Assembly (NCBI GenBank): GCA_947095585.1
Contig: OX352763.1
Coordinates: forward strand, 107,549,908 to 107,613,907
Direction of reading: 5' to 3'
Length of the DNA: 64,000 bases
From: Nephrocerus scutellatus
Lineage: Eukaryota; Arthropoda; Insecta; Diptera; Pipunculidae
Position 1 is the first letter of the stretch; every line of letters begins with the position of its first letter. The position numbers and the translations under genes were made by a program. The notes under the pieces were generated by a model that was not told the DNA's origin, did no database searches, and saw nothing but the letters and a program-made list of their open reading frames with translations. Of this stretch, positions 1-12,070 are shown one piece after another.

Positions 1-756
1 CACTGGATACATATCGTAACTACTCGTAATATAGGGAACCGAGGAAGCAGGAAACAATTAATCAAGTACTCATGCACTCGCAGCGTTTGGTTACAGCTCT
101 TAAAAGTCTTTTGTAATTAAACATTAACGCAGTGTGAAATCGAACTAAAAATAAAATAAACAACAGGAAGTGAATATATGTACGTACATAAAGGGTTAAG
201 CGGTGGAAGATAACTGTCTAATGAACAATCGTTATTCGTTAACGCTACAAGAAAGTCTAAAACAAGACTTTATCTCCATATTAAGAAGACACAGGCACAC
301 TTATCTACTATTACCTAATAGGTTAATAGGCTAATTTTAATCTAATTTTATTACATTTTACTAACCCAAGCACTTTAAACGAAAGCTACACAAGCGTACA
401 TAAGCATGTAATTTAATTCACAACTGGCCTCGACAAGAACGAAAAGTTTTATTAAGGCAAAGAAATTCCCCTGCATATTGAACTTAAATTATAATCAAAA
501 AAAAAATAATGAATTACTTAACTGAGTCACTCATTCTTTACTTTTCAAGATTAACAATTTTAAGTAGAGAGTTAAATTTTAATTTTATAACTTAAAGCTA
601 ACATTTTTCATTTTTGATTTTTTTATGATTGAATTTAAATGAAATGATTTCAGATGTGAATTGTCAAAAGACAAGAGACGAATGTACCATTAGATTTTAA
701 ATCATAATTAAGTTAGTATTGAAACATAAACGCATATTTATTAAAGTGAAAAATTG
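1..756. other. AT-rich spacer, no gene seen
   Basis: No open frame of useful length, RNA gene, or recognisable repeat was found. The stretch is AT-rich with short homopolymer runs, as is usual for fly intergenic or intronic DNA. Confidence 0.5.
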
Positions 757-970
757 AAATTTATATGGGAGCCCCTTGAGCCCGGGGCATCGAGCCCCAA
801 GGTAGTTATCGAAACTATCAAACTTTAATAGAAAGTGTTATCACGGAAAATTGGGTTTGGGAGTGGAATACATAATGGTCGCAAAATTCCACCAGTCACT
901 GACTCACAGAGAGACACATGCCAACGTGATGTTAATATAGAGAATCTAAAAACAAAACAAGTTCGTTTAT
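757..970 (+). repeat. Dispersed GGAGCCCC repeat, tail portion
   Basis: This copy shares with 16138-16370, 20545-20745 and others the order: AT-rich lead ending in a 'tatgggagcccc' block, an 'aaagtgttatcac' block, then a tail in which 'gggtttgggaag'-like sequence is followed by 'gcaaaattccac' and 'gttaatatagagaat'. The tail is the conserved end of a dispersed element whose body is a ~120-bp tandem unit (best seen at 37850-38940). No coding capacity is visible. It is probably a non-autonomous mobile element. Confidence 0.6.
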
Positions 971-1239
971 TTACAGATTATAATTTTAATCAACAAATAG
1001 TAGGACTTCATAAATTTACACTTGTGATTAGTTATTATTCACTATTATAACACTGTTTATCCAATAGGCGGTAGCTCTATCTTCTCAATTACGTAGGTTG
1101 AATTCCAAATAATAACTGAGTTACTGCGATAAAGTTTCATCTACCAAATATACAGTTTCCAAAAGCTTTCTTATTCTATTCTATGTAAACCATCTAGCTT
1201 TTTTGGTTCAACCGCATGTCCAATGGTGAACTGCACACG

Positions 1240-1450
1240 AAAACAGACCAGAGGAATCCGTTGACACTATTCTTCGAAGACGTAAGTGGCAGTGGATTGG
1301 CCATACACTTCGAAAAGGATACAATTGTATTGCGAGCTGATGTACATCTCTAGAAACCGCAAACAATGGCGCGTTGGAGTGGTGAAGGCCCTATGCCCCT
1401 GCAGGGAAACTCAACGAACTTAAAAGGTCCGAGGACCTAAGTAAGTAAAC
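1240..1450 (+). mobile_element. LINE-A 3'-end fragment
   Basis: Frame-broken remnant of the C-terminal region of the LINE-A non-LTR retrotransposon. The translated string RRRKWQWIGHTLRKG matches the same region in the copies ending near 23.6 kb and 53.5 kb, followed by a decayed 'ALGP'-type end and the terminal 'taagtaagtaa' tail also seen at ~47.2 kb. Only the last ~200 bp of the element are present, which is typical 5' truncation by target-primed reverse transcription. Confidence 0.6.
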
Positions 1451-1959
1451 ATCCATACCAGAACATATAACATATAATTTTATACAAATACCTTTTTATA
1501 CAATTTCCACACGTATAATTGTTATATATAATTTATATAAAAGTACTCCAAGTATAATTTTTATATTTAATATTATTGAGCCTAAAGATATGCAATGGTT
1601 TTTAGTAAAATCTTAATTCTTATATTAATGTTTATTATACAATAGTATGTAAGATCTGCTGAAAGATCTCTATATACATTTTCTTAACAATAATAAAAAT
1701 GCATAAGAGGTAGGAAATTCAAGGTTCCAGAATAAATCAAAGATATGTGTACTGCGGTCGACTCTGCACACAATGTGAATCGCATGTTTCTGCTTAATAA
1801 GCAAAGGTTGGATTTTTTTGAGTGACTACCACCACAAGTCAACCCATATTGCGGCTTAGATTTAAACACAATATTATATGTAAACTAATTTTAAAATATA
1901 CTGAATACATAAAGGCTAAGGTGATACGACTATGAATATTATGAATTTAGTTTTTTCAC
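1451..1959. other. AT-rich spacer
   Basis: No domain or family was recognised. A 61-codon minus-strand frame at 1684-1869 shows no known motif and no neighbours that would make it a gene. Confidence 0.4.
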
Positions 1960-3330
1960 TTGCAATGAGTTTATGTACAAAAACAATTTGTCACTATTGT
2001 TAAATTAAAGTTTTTTTCAGAGTAGGATAACGCCATTTCATAAGCAAACGCTGTTATTTTTAACCTCTAAGTTGTTGAACGAAAAGTGAATTCACAGAAA
2101 TTAAGGAAAGGATCGGACCGAGAACGGAACCATGAGGAACGCCAATGTTCGAACGTTTTTTCCAACTTATTTTGTCTTGAAACTTAACTATGTTCCTACG
2201 TTTTCTAGAAAAGATGCAAACCAATTATAAAAAAAACCCTCGAAAACCAGCCCTATACAGTTTCTAGAATAACAAAACAGGGTCCACCAAGTCGAAAGCC
2301 TTAGTAATATCAATAAACAGGCAGGCAGCAATTACAGGTAGGTATGTAGAGCGATGCTGGGGTCCCAATTAGCGCTAGAGTGCGCTATTTTAATATCACA
2401 GAACTCTAGAGACTTAAAAAATAACATCTGAGTGGTTTTTAAATGCAGCCTGTAGGGTTCGATGATCCTGTACTCTGAGAGTTCTTTCAGGTCGGCATAA
2501 AATGGTTTACCCAAAGGGCGGTGAGCTCTTATCTGCAAAGATGAGAGTGTCTTCCTCATTTTCTTCCATACAACTTCTGTAGAAGATGTTATGCAATACA
2601 TCCAGCTTAGAAGAAAGCAATCTTAGAATCTTTAATGCTATTATAAAGTTCTCCACACAGTCTAATGAATATCTAATCGAATGAAAGATAGTTTGGTTGA
2701 TTATATCCAAGCTGTAGCGAATTCAGATCGGTGATGCCGTACTCCGAAAGCTCATACTTGTAGACAAAAAAGGGTTTTTTCAATTTGTGGAGTCAAAAGC
2801 CCACCAGGGCTGAACATTTGCAAAGATAATTAATGAGAGTTTCTCTCTAAATCGCATCCATGCAACTACTGCAAAGGTATAATGTGGGAATGCCAGTTTA
2901 GCTGTGTGGCTGTCAACTGGCCAATGGCTTGTGACTATGACAACTACTCTGGAAATATCTTTTCGTGATCTGGATATCAGGTCGGTGGAAAGAAGACCAC
3001 ATCACTCTTGACGTAGTGCAGTTAGTCAAGTCATTCCATTTTTGCTGTGCTTTTGTGGTAAGGAGGGCGAGAACACTATCACTGTCGGACCTCAAAGGAC
3101 AGCAGATTCTCTCAGTGTTTTCAACGTCCAGTTTGACGCCGTTCTTCGCGAGTACGTCCTACTTTAATTGCAGGCAATGTCGCTGTGCTCCGGCACTCAA
3201 ACTAGGGTTAAGTCAAAGACAGCTCAGCTTGTTGCTTGTCGCAATAATTGCTTTAATTGCAGATATGCTGTTTACGTATATATTAACCCTGCCAGTTATT
3301 GCGGTACTGTGAGATATGGCCATACATGCC
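1960..3330 (-). mobile_element. RNase H-type LINE remains, at least two pieces
   Basis: Reading the minus strand from 3330 downward: a decayed RNase H end (VPEHSDI, the usual 'GH/EHSDIxGN' motif region, ~3230-3190); the connecting C-terminal region (KWNDLTNCTTSR, ~3060-3020; then a 'SHWPVDSHTAKL' stretch where intact LINEs have TGHxxxxxHxxxLG); and a second, partly duplicated C-terminal end (CMEENEEDTL and PPFG, ~2560-2510). Below 2330 follows a piece of reverse transcriptase (FIDITKAFDLVDP near 2320; PHGSVLGPIL near 2130, the RT 'PQGSVLGP' box). RT lying after the C-terminus shows that two copies, or a rearrangement, are joined here. All frames carry stops. Jockey/R1/I-like clade is likely but not resolved. 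Confidence 0.65.
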
Positions 3331-4787
3331 TCACTTATCACGATACTCGTGGTTTAAGTGCTTCTGGAAAAAGGAAATTTTTTTTTAAAAAAAAGAGTAA
3401 ATTACCTCAAAATCCGCAATAAAGTTGGTATTTTGATTTGAAAAAGTAATGTTTCCTGCATTTTGAGAGCCAGAAACCGAACAAAAATTTACTTTTCATC
3501 TTTTCAGCTGGTATGACCTAAGTTGACTTATCAACCTCTGATTGCCACTTATTATTCAAAACATTCTTGATGATAGCGACTGAAACTTAATGAGTTGGAT
3601 GATTTTCTTTTAAATGCAGCGCAATGGCCTTCAACAATGTACAATAACAAGCTTCGCCTTAAACCCAGCTGCAATGCTAGTAAAAAAGCTAATTCATGTG
3701 ATGCACAATAATTTCAAGATAAGCAAAAAGGAGCATCCCATGCGAGTACCTGATGCAATCTACATCAGACGTGCATGCAACAATGCTATGGGGTGTATCA
3801 CCCCTGCTTCATATTCCCTTGCGAGAAATGACGTGCAACCGATGAACAATGGAAATAGTACGAGTATCTTGTCATTATATCTTGAAATATGTATTACCAA
3901 TCGACAACGCCACCACCAACCACCACGCTACTACTTCCGAACAGGGCGGCAACGAAATTGATATTGCCACTGACACCACTGTGCGCGATATGCAATTTTC
4001 CGTCACAAACGATGTGGGAAAGTTTTATCAGAAGGAATGAAAGCGCATACTAGATGCCTCTAGCGGCACAGTAGGTAGTAGTGGTGGAAGAAGATGACGA
4101 GGAAGCAAAACAATCTCAACTCATCATGAAGGTTTCCTCTAACACAACTAAAGTTATAAATAGTCTTCCACAACGTTGTGATAATTTACGTGAGTGTGTG
4201 CATAGTGTCAGCTCTGAGGTGCTGATAGCACAACAAGGTTACACCTGGTGACGATACATGGGTTAAATAGTGGAAAATACCGAAACAACTCTTCAGTATT
4301 TCAGTATATTTATGCAGGAAAACCCAACAACAACAACAATATTATTTTTATTTTATTTTCCTAATAGGCACCAGAGAAATATAATACAAATCCTTATTCA
4401 TTCATGCGCATAGTAGTTGACCTAATTAGTGGAGAAAAAAAACAACAACGTAGATCCTCCAGTTTGCACATTTCTGTCATCAGTTGTCCTTCAGTGTCAT
4501 GTCGCTTGGGTAGCTGAAGAATTACAAAGAGGTTCTTCGCCTTATGTTTATTATTAATAGTTGTGCGGCTTAACGATGAGCAAATAATGTTGCCCATCCT
4601 TACGCTACGTGCCGCTCGTCCAACAAAAAAAAATATTCCACGTTAACTCTTCAAAAATTTTCGTAGCCCGCAAGACCGCAAATAAGTCATTTATTTGACC
4701 AGAACTTATGATTGTTCTTAATAGCATTAATTACAATCGCAACAGGTAAAAGTGAAACGAAATATTTGGTATCTATCAGATAGAAAA
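3331..4787. other. Spacer with two short unidentified frames
   Basis: Open frames at 3614-3961 and 3849-4040 (+) overlap in different frames and match no family I recognise. A stretch at 3900-4040 reads as Thr/His/Asn-rich (ATTNHHATTSEQGG) and could be a scrap of a decayed gene or transposon gag. The rest (3331-3600, 4041-4787) is plain AT-rich DNA with homopolymers. Confidence 0.35.
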
Positions 4788-4955
4788 ATGGACGATAAGA
4801 GACATTACGCTGCACTCCTAAGAGAGCCTATTCGAGGTGAAACTTCTTTTAGGCCCGTTGAGAGTAAACTTTCAAGGGTGCAATCTTTTGCTGTGAAACG
4901 TTTGGTATATTTTGCGATGATTTGCATTGTCGCCATTTGCCACGTTTTGTCAAGG
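4788..4955 (+). CDS. Candidate first coding exon with a signal-anchor segment (unidentified)
   Basis: The ATG at 4788 sits in a good fly translation-start context (gaaaaATGG). It opens 56 codons ending exactly at AGG|GTAACT, a plausible 5' splice site in phase 0. The protein begins with a charged ~35-residue segment (MDDKRHYAALLREPIRGE at its start), followed by the hydrophobic stretch LVYFAMICIVAICHVL at residues ~39-54. This is the layout of a type II membrane protein or signal-anchored Golgi enzyme. The frame continues to a stop at 4977 if unspliced. No downstream exon was recognised, and it could be a chance frame. The family is unknown. Confidence 0.3.
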
Positions 4956-6400
4956 GTAACTATTATAACACGATTATAGGATGGCAATACAGGGTACGGC
5001 AATCGAAGTGTTACTAGCTTTACGCTCCTATTTTGACAAACGTTAGTCTGTTATGTTGCTTACAGGTCTACAGAAGAATAAAGATATACGTCGTATCTGA
5101 AAAGACAAGCACTTACCCTTCTTAATAATTAGGACTTGGAAACGGACATCCTGTTGCAAGTGAATGAAACCAGGTTTCGATTGACTGCGTTCCTTTACGT
5201 TTCGAATCTTTTGGTGACTGCGTTAATTATTGTCGGCGGTAGGTACTAGTAGTAGTAGTAGGTTGAGCTTTAGCTAGCTTTCGGCATTAAGCATTCTCGT
5301 AACTGTCTTCCCATCTAGCGTTGCCCTCTTACGAGAGTAAACCTTACAGCCCCACGATACATCCCCAGAGCGAAACTGAGTCCGCACCATAGTTGTCCCA
5401 TTCCAATCAGTCCTCCAAAGAGGCTCACTTGGTCTCTCAGACTCGGTTTACCCGAAGGTCAACCTTATCCGTTGGGCAAGACAACTCCTGTGGTACCAAT
5501 TCAACTTTGGATGAGGTCTGACATCAATGGCGTCAGTTATTTCCGGTATTAGTGCCTGGGCGATTGCAGAGAAGACCCTGTCAGCACATCCATCCATAAC
5601 TCAAACCATCTCACCTGCCATCAGGATAGTAAGCTACCCCAAGTTTTCTAAACGCGACCTTGGTCAGATGTGGCATCAAAAATCTCCCATTTGTTCATGT
5701 ACGGTTGCAAAGCAGACCCTGGCAGCACATCCTTCTGCAACTTCGAACCCTATAATTTGCCACTAGGACAGCAAGCCATCCTAGGCCCACCCAGGATAGA
5801 AGCTATTCTGGGCCCAACCGACATATGTTAAACTTGACTACTTAATGTACGAATGTAAGGATCTCTAAGTACCAGTAGCCCTTTCTGGGTTGCTAAGTAC
5901 GAAGAGCATGCTCTAAGTACCCGCGGACCTTTATTTATCCACGTTATCCGGGACAGATGACCCATGGTTTTTTAACGAGGTATCGCTCCTCGGAGGCGGT
6001 AGGTACTGTGAGGTTCTAGACGACTGTGGCGACTGTGACGATGGTGCCGACTGTGACGTTTGCGGCGACTTTGACAGCTTTTGATTATAGTTGGTGGCTA
6101 TGGCGACAGTAATGATTCCTAAAATTCCTTTTGTTCTTGGCGACGGGTTTTCTGCCTACTGGTGGTTTCTAGTGACGAAAGTTATCCTCAACGAAGATGA
6201 TTGTTGAGCTTTTGTAGACGAATTCTGACAATGCTGACGTTTTGCGCGACTGTGGTAATCTTTGGCGAGAGTCAAGACTGCATACGGATGTGGTAATACT
6301 TGAACACTAGGGTGTCCCTCGCCAATTCTAGGACTCCTCTGTTTTGGTCAGAGGTAACTTTCGTCAACTCTCGCTGTTGCGTCTTTGACAATTGTGGTTG
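4956..6400. other. Unclassified spacer with internal near-duplication
   Basis: Two related segments occur about 150 bp apart. One around 5568-5600 reads 'gcagagaagaccctgtcagc' then 'acatcc'; the other around 5706-5735 reads 'gcaaagcagaccctggcagc' then 'acatcc'. From 6018 to 6080, degenerate 'gcgactgtgacg' steps recur. Since gypsy-like gag/protease sequence lies just to the right on the minus strand, this may be the decayed remainder of that retroelement, but no RT, integrase or LTR was identified. Confidence 0.35.
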
Positions 6401-6409
6401 CTTTTGTTT

Positions 6410-7190
6410 TCGGAGTGAGTTGCACGTCAGACGTTTAACCAGCCATGCTGGTATAGCTTGGAGTGTTAAATACTCATCCCCGAAATTAAAAGTTGCTCTG
6501 GTTCATGTAAGGAAGTCCATCACCAGTGTAAGGTCATCAGCGGCTTTCGGCAACACCAGCAGGCGAGGTGAACATAAGAATTCGCCAAACAGAAAGTTGA
6601 CGTTTAACTCTTGACGGACTCTTACCTGACTTCCGTTAGCCATTTGTATTGGAATGTGCACGGGGGTGGTGTTGTCCAAATTTGATGCGAGCGAGATTTC
6701 GGTGTTGATCCTGGATCAGGGCTAGCTTCTCGCCGGACATGAGCAAAACACGATGCTTAGCGTGTGAATTACGTTGACTGCACCAGTCAATTGTCTTTTT
6801 GAAAGTGGCCTTCCTGTCGGCACCATCGACAAGTCCTTCGAGGATTGTATGGTCCTTCTTCAGGCTGACTCACCATACAGAGTGCCGTCCTATTTTTGCC
6901 TTGATACTTTCGTAGTCCTCTGCTAGGCCAATGAGCTCCTGTAGGTCGTGAAAGTCGCTTTTTCGGATAACCAGCCGGTATTCCCGCTGGCAGTTCCGAA
7001 AAATCCTCTCGGTTTGTTATGTTTCTGAGTAATTACAAAATCTTTAAAATTTTCGTTTGGTTTCTGATTTCGCTGGCGAATCTCATCGTCCAAACGTTCC
7101 CAGTATCTAGTGGGCAAGAAAAATTGCAAGAAATCTGTTTTGAAGATGTTCCGGTTGTTGTTATGGAACCACTCGGTAGCGAAGCAGCTC
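6410..7190 (-). pseudogene. Gypsy-like gag-protease remnant
   Basis: Minus strand, several frames. At ~7120-6920 is a retroelement gag segment (FLPTRYWERLDDEIRQRNQK, then a 'FxNCQREYRLVIRKRDFHDL'-type capsid end in a shifted frame). At ~6846-6806 is a zinc knuckle CRWCRQEGHF, whose last Cys is lost. At ~6650-6510 is a protease-like end (LLVLPKAADDLTLVMDFLT), resembling the flap-to-C-terminal part of Ty3/gypsy aspartic proteases, closed by a stop. The catalytic DTGA motif was not found in frame. The order gag, knuckle, protease is correct for a Ty3/gypsy element. No LTR or pol is attached, so it is a dead fragment. Confidence 0.55.
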
Positions 7191-7211
7191 GGGCATAGTC
7201 CTTGGAAGGAG

Positions 7212-8245
7212 GTCTTTGTTTAATGAGTAGGCACCAACGAGCTCTTCCAGCCTCTCGATAAACTAAAAAGGTTCTTTGACACCGTCATACCAAACTGACC
7301 ACTTTCGTACCTGATCGATACCCAGGTGGCTTTGTGGATATTTTTACGCGCAAACCTTGTACTCGCAGCGACCAAATTATTGCTTGCTGCCATCTCTATG
7401 ACCGGTTGTCCATTGTCATTAGTGTTCTCGTAAAAGCTATGGGTGCCAATGTAATGCCGGAATACTGGCTCCCTACCTGTTTTGGCATTCATATCGCCCA
7501 GAATGATTTTTACGTCATACTGAGGACAGGCATGGAATTCCCGTTTGACTGATTCAAAGAATTCTTCCTTTTCATCATCAGGGGAATCATCTATAGGTGC
7601 GTATACGTTTATGAGGCTTATGTTTTTAAATCTGCCCCACACGCGAAGGGTGCGTAGCCGTTCATTTACTGCTTTAAAGCCGATAACGGTGAGTTTCATT
7701 CTTTTGCTGACTAGAAACCCCACCCTGAGCACATGATGTCTTGCATGACACCGGTAATATAAGTCATATTCTGATTTTTGTAAGACACAATTCCCCGTCC
7801 AGCACATCTCCTGGATTGCTGTTATGTCAGCATTATATTTAGACAGGGTGTCGGCTAGCTGCTGTGCAGCTCGAGTACACAGTGAGCATACGTTCCATGA
7901 GAAAATTCTTGAATCGTTTAGCCGTTTTCGTTGCTCTGTTCGTCGTCGTTCATCAGTGTACCCGAGGTTGATTTTGGGAACGTAATAAAGTTTTTTTACG
8001 GGCGATGTTATGGCCTCACGCTAACCTTACTTTGAAGGGTCTAGCCCCCGATCATTCAGCTTTTCCTGTATTGGAGGAAAATTACCGGCGGCCACCACGT
8101 GGAGGTTTGATTGATTCCACCAGTCAGAGTTACGGCCACCTGCAATATTAGAGCATTCTGTGTTATTCGCACTGTTTTGCTGATGGCTGACCGCCCAACT
8201 CATAACACCAAAGATAAAGTTCAGAAAATGTGACAAAATTATTGA
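7212..8245 (-). pseudogene. LINE-B 5' region and endonuclease, truncated
   Basis: The minus strand carries the 5' leader and apurinic-type endonuclease (EEP fold) of the LINE-B non-LTR retrotransposon. Visible motifs: IQEMCWTGN (catalytic Glu region) near 7810; VGFLVSKRM; RFKNISLINVYAP; VKIILGDMNAKTG (the conserved GDxN motif) near 7500; and the end at IHKATWVS near 7330. After this, the usual QIDH..SDH motifs are lost and unrelated frame follows to 7220. The leader (7900-8245) matches the + strand copy at 13600-13900 closely, including the start of the EEP frame after 'gatgaacgacgacga'. RT is absent. Confidence 0.7.
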
Positions 8246-8521
8246 AATCGCAGATGCATTCTACTGACAAATTTAGTACATCATGGTTCGATTATCAGGT
8301 TTGTTTTATTCTTACAACTGAAGAAAGATTTGTACCAAAGAATACATAACAATGGGACATATAAGCGTTACCGCAAAACTACCATTAATTCTAAATGGAA
8401 GCTGTAAATGTGGTCCAAGAGGAGACCTTAGTTTTATTCGGTGAAGGACGTTTTTGGTTATCAAGTATTGCTTTATCTCCTGGAATTGGGATCACTTCGT
8501 CGACGAACGAGTTCCGGATAG

Positions 8522-8618
8522 CAATTCCTATTCCAATTCCTATTCCAATTCCTATTCCAATTCGTATTCCAATTCCTATTCCTATTCCTATTCCAATTCC
8601 TCTTCCTATTCCTATTCA
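8522..8618 (+). repeat. CCTATT/CCAATT hexanucleotide microsatellite
   Basis: Tandem hexamers alternating CCTATT and CCAATT with a few variants (CGTATT, CCTCTT). Translated, it gives an Ile-Pro alternation, which explains the 99-codon open frame around it; that frame has no other support as a gene. Confidence 0.85.
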
Positions 8619-8639
8619 TAGGAACAGAATAATATCATC

Positions 8640-9959
8640 CGTGAACAGATTCAGTCTGGTAACGCTGTATGAAAAACAAATCAATTCTCTATAACTTAAA
8701 GCAGAAAATATTGTTTGGGGATTCTTCCTTTGCAAAAATCGAAGCCTTTTCTCCTATCAAACAAATCTTTCACTTGCTGAGCAACACTTCTAATTATATG
8801 CTGCAGTTGGAGAACGGGACTCCAGCACCTCCCTAGCTGGACCCTTTAAAGGTGCATCTCTATTATATCCGGGCTAGATCAAGCATTCCCTCAAACCATA
8901 CATTCCTGACACATCCCGATATCAAAATATCTTCCAACTCTGCGTTTTATATAAATTTATAAAAATAGGTTCATTATGTTTGCTGTTAAATCTCCAGACA
9001 TGTCAGTCCCGTTAACAAATTAAAGCAACTTTGTCAAAAGATATAGCGATGGTTTTCACAAACACATAACTACATCAACGTTTTCTACAAACAGTTTTGA
9101 TATACGTCTATTCCATAAAGACTATTGGAAAACAAAGGACACACCCGAGGGATATTATTTTTTAATTTTTTACTATAATGAGTCTACTGCAACACAAAAA
9201 AAAGAACTCATCCAAACTGGTAAGTAGGTGTGACTGCTTAATGGAGATACTTATTGTTGGAACATAGCTATTCTATGAATGCATTTAAGTTCCACCCAAT
9301 ACACAACTTTTACTTTCATTGTCAATGTATTGTAATCGCTTCGTCTATACTACAAGTAGAAATAATTTAAGGTTTGGCGTTTAACTATTCCCCTTAGAAA
9401 TTAACTATAATTTAGTTGATGAAAACTGAATCGTATGCTTCTAGCTATTTCTACTTGATGCCAATTGATATTGCCCATTACAAAGCAACCGACAGCACTA
9501 TTGCAGCGGCATTCAGGTGGGTCTCTATTTCTAGTGACTAACAAAGCAAACACGATGACGGCATACCATGGTGTGGCTAAGGTGGCTTATTCTGTAATTT
9601 CTTAGTACGATTAGTTGTGTTTGTTTATGTTATTTTGTCGTTATACGATGATGGTATATGAATGGTGGTGGTGGATTGTTAATTAGATTTCAACTCATGG
9701 AATTTGTAATGGAAAAGTTTTCCAGCTGAAATGCAAGTTGATAGAATGGTTTTCAAAGCGATTAGTCTACCAAGAGGGAATACTCATTACACCTGGGATT
9801 CAGTCGATTTTTACTACCAAATTGGTGCTTGGTTTTGTAAGCAGCAATGTGCCACTTTTTATAACCAATTAAATGCAGATAAACGGTACTGCTAGCAAGG
9901 TGGAAATTAAATTAGATGGAATCATCTTTATATATAATTCCATCGTGATTTGGTATTTT
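8640..9959. other. Spacer, nothing recognised
   Basis: AT-rich sequence with no open frame of interest, no tandem repeat and no recognised transposon domain on either strand. Confidence 0.45.
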
Positions 9960-11050
9960 CAGGCTAACGTTATATAGTACAGTTTTGGGTGGTATTGCAT
10001 TAAAAAACAGTTTTCAAGATGTTAGCATTTTTTTTTTGTCAAATTGATTAACTTTTTTTTTTATTAAAAGAAAATTATAACAATAACTTCATTTTTAGCT
10101 CAACTTTCAACTTTTATTGTTGATAATCACAAAAAATTATGCAACAGTCATTACATTTCATTGTATACTTTTAAGGTTGTCCCTTTAAAAAAAATGGCAA
10201 CGGTCAATAAATATCATTGCATACTTTTAAGGTTGAATCTTTTAATTTTCATCATTCTTCACTTTTAGAGTTAAATTATGATATAAATATTGCAACAAAC
10301 TTTACTTTTCATTGTACACTTTTAAGGTGGACCGTTTTATAATTTTAATTACAATCCTTATACTTTTTGGGTTGCATCATTAAATAAATCCTGCAACAAT
10401 TCAACAATTGTACAATCGTCAAATCGTACGGTATACTTTTAGGGTTGAATCTTTTTGATAAATGTTGAAATAATCATTACATAATCATTTAGATGTATAC
10501 TTTTAAGTTTATTCACTAAACAAACATTGCAGCAATCGTTAAATTTGAATGCATACTTTTAGGGTTGAATCTTTTAATAGGTATTGAACCAATCATTAAA
10601 TTTTATTATACACTCTTAATGTTGAATCGTAATTTAAAATTTTAATTACGACCTTTATATTCCATTCTTTCTTTTTGGGTTGAATCATTAAATAAATATT
10701 TCAACAATGCAACAATTGTACATTCGTCACACTGTAGGCTATACTTTTAGGGTTGAATCTTTTCAATAAATGTTGATATAATCATTATATAATTATTTCG
10801 ATGTATAATTTTATTTCAGCAATCGTTAAATTTGATTGCATACTTTTAGGGTTAAATCGTTTAATAGGTATTGAACCAATCATTAAATTTTATTGTACAC
10901 TTTTAATGTTGAATCGTAATTTACAATTTTAATTACAATCTTTGTATTTCATTCGTTTGCGTTGAATCATTAAATAAATATTGCAACAATCGTTAAATTG
11001 TATTGTATACTTTTTGGATTGAATAAAATTGCAACATCAATTACAGTGTT
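9960..11050. repeat. AT-rich ~60-bp degenerate tandem array
   Basis: Units built on 'tatacttttagggttgaatc' followed by 'aaataaatattgcaacaatc' recur about every 60 bp across more than 1 kb. A longer-range duplication is superimposed: the segment near 10543-10720 recurs with high similarity near 10826-10990, an offset of about 283 bp. Shorter stretches of the same repeat lie at 28690-28870 (same orientation) and 31060-31150 (opposite orientation), so the unit is also dispersed. It has no coding potential. Confidence 0.75.
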
Positions 11051-11319
11051 GGAGTATTGGATAGTAGAAAGTTTCGTTAGGTTGTCAAAATCCTACCGTC
11101 CATTAAATTCGAGTTTATTGGCCAGTGGTATATTGACTAAATAACCACACTCAAGAAATATTATATTGAATTTAGATAAATGCAGCTTACTTGGCTCAAT
11201 TTGTTTTATTAAGCAAGGTGGTACATAATATAAGAGAACTTGTTATCCAATGGAAAGAACAAGTCATCGCACTAGCGAGTATACCTGCATAAGCCAAACA
11301 AAATAAATAAGAAGAAATG

Positions 11320-12030
11320 TCACTTAGACATTGAGGGGAACTGCTGGGCAAAAGAACTCGCATTCAAGGAAAGCACAAGTGTGGGGACGTCTACTTCAAG
11401 GATTAAATTGGCGCTTTTGAAGAGGCAAAGGCATCTGCAGATGAGAGGTGGACAAACACTCTCATAAATCACATAGACACGAGGCGTTCTAGTGCATAGA
11501 TGTCCCAGCCAAGAAGTGCGTTGAGATCGATCACAGAGATACTTTCAGGACGCTACCTTTTTGGAGAATATGTGAGAAGGCTGGGTCTGGAATTTAATGA
11601 CTTTTGTAGAAGTTGTTAGAACGTGTATGGGGAAGAGTTCTCTTGTCCGTAATGAGCTCACAGAAATTACAGAGATCTCGAAAATAGTAAAGTGCAAGAT
11701 ATTTCACGCTTCATAAAAACTTTAAATGGTTTCCTTAGAACAATTCATTTTATTCTTAGTTATATCATGCTACAAAAGTGAAACAAGATATATGTGAAGC
11801 AAGATATAAATGGAAGCAAATTATAAATGGATTGAATGGAATATAATTATTAATGATTAAGATTATTTTTATTTCATATTATTTTTAAATATAGAGGTAT
11901 ATATTGTATTATTAATATTTATAAGAATAAAGTTCTAAAGCATCATAATAAAGTGTGTTGAAGATACTGCAGCTTGAAAGAAAGTGGATTCTGCTGATAC
12001 TGATACTGCTACCCAACCTAACCTAACCTT
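11320..12030 (+). mobile_element. LINE C-terminal end and 3' tail
   Basis: A broken frame encodes the post-RNase H region of a jockey/R1/I-like LINE: RWTNTLINHIDTRR near 11450, LSGRYLFGEYVRRLGLEF at the TGHxxxxxHxxxxG position near 11545, and a Cys-containing CRSC segment. About 300 bp of AT-rich 3' UTR follow. The sequence 'cccaacctaacctaacc' at 12013-12029 resembles the ends of the LINE tails at 37685-37801 (minus) and 54770-55215 (plus). Confidence 0.6.
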
Positions 12031-12070
12031 CATCGCAAAATCACTCTAAGCTATTAAGCCCCTTTCTAAC

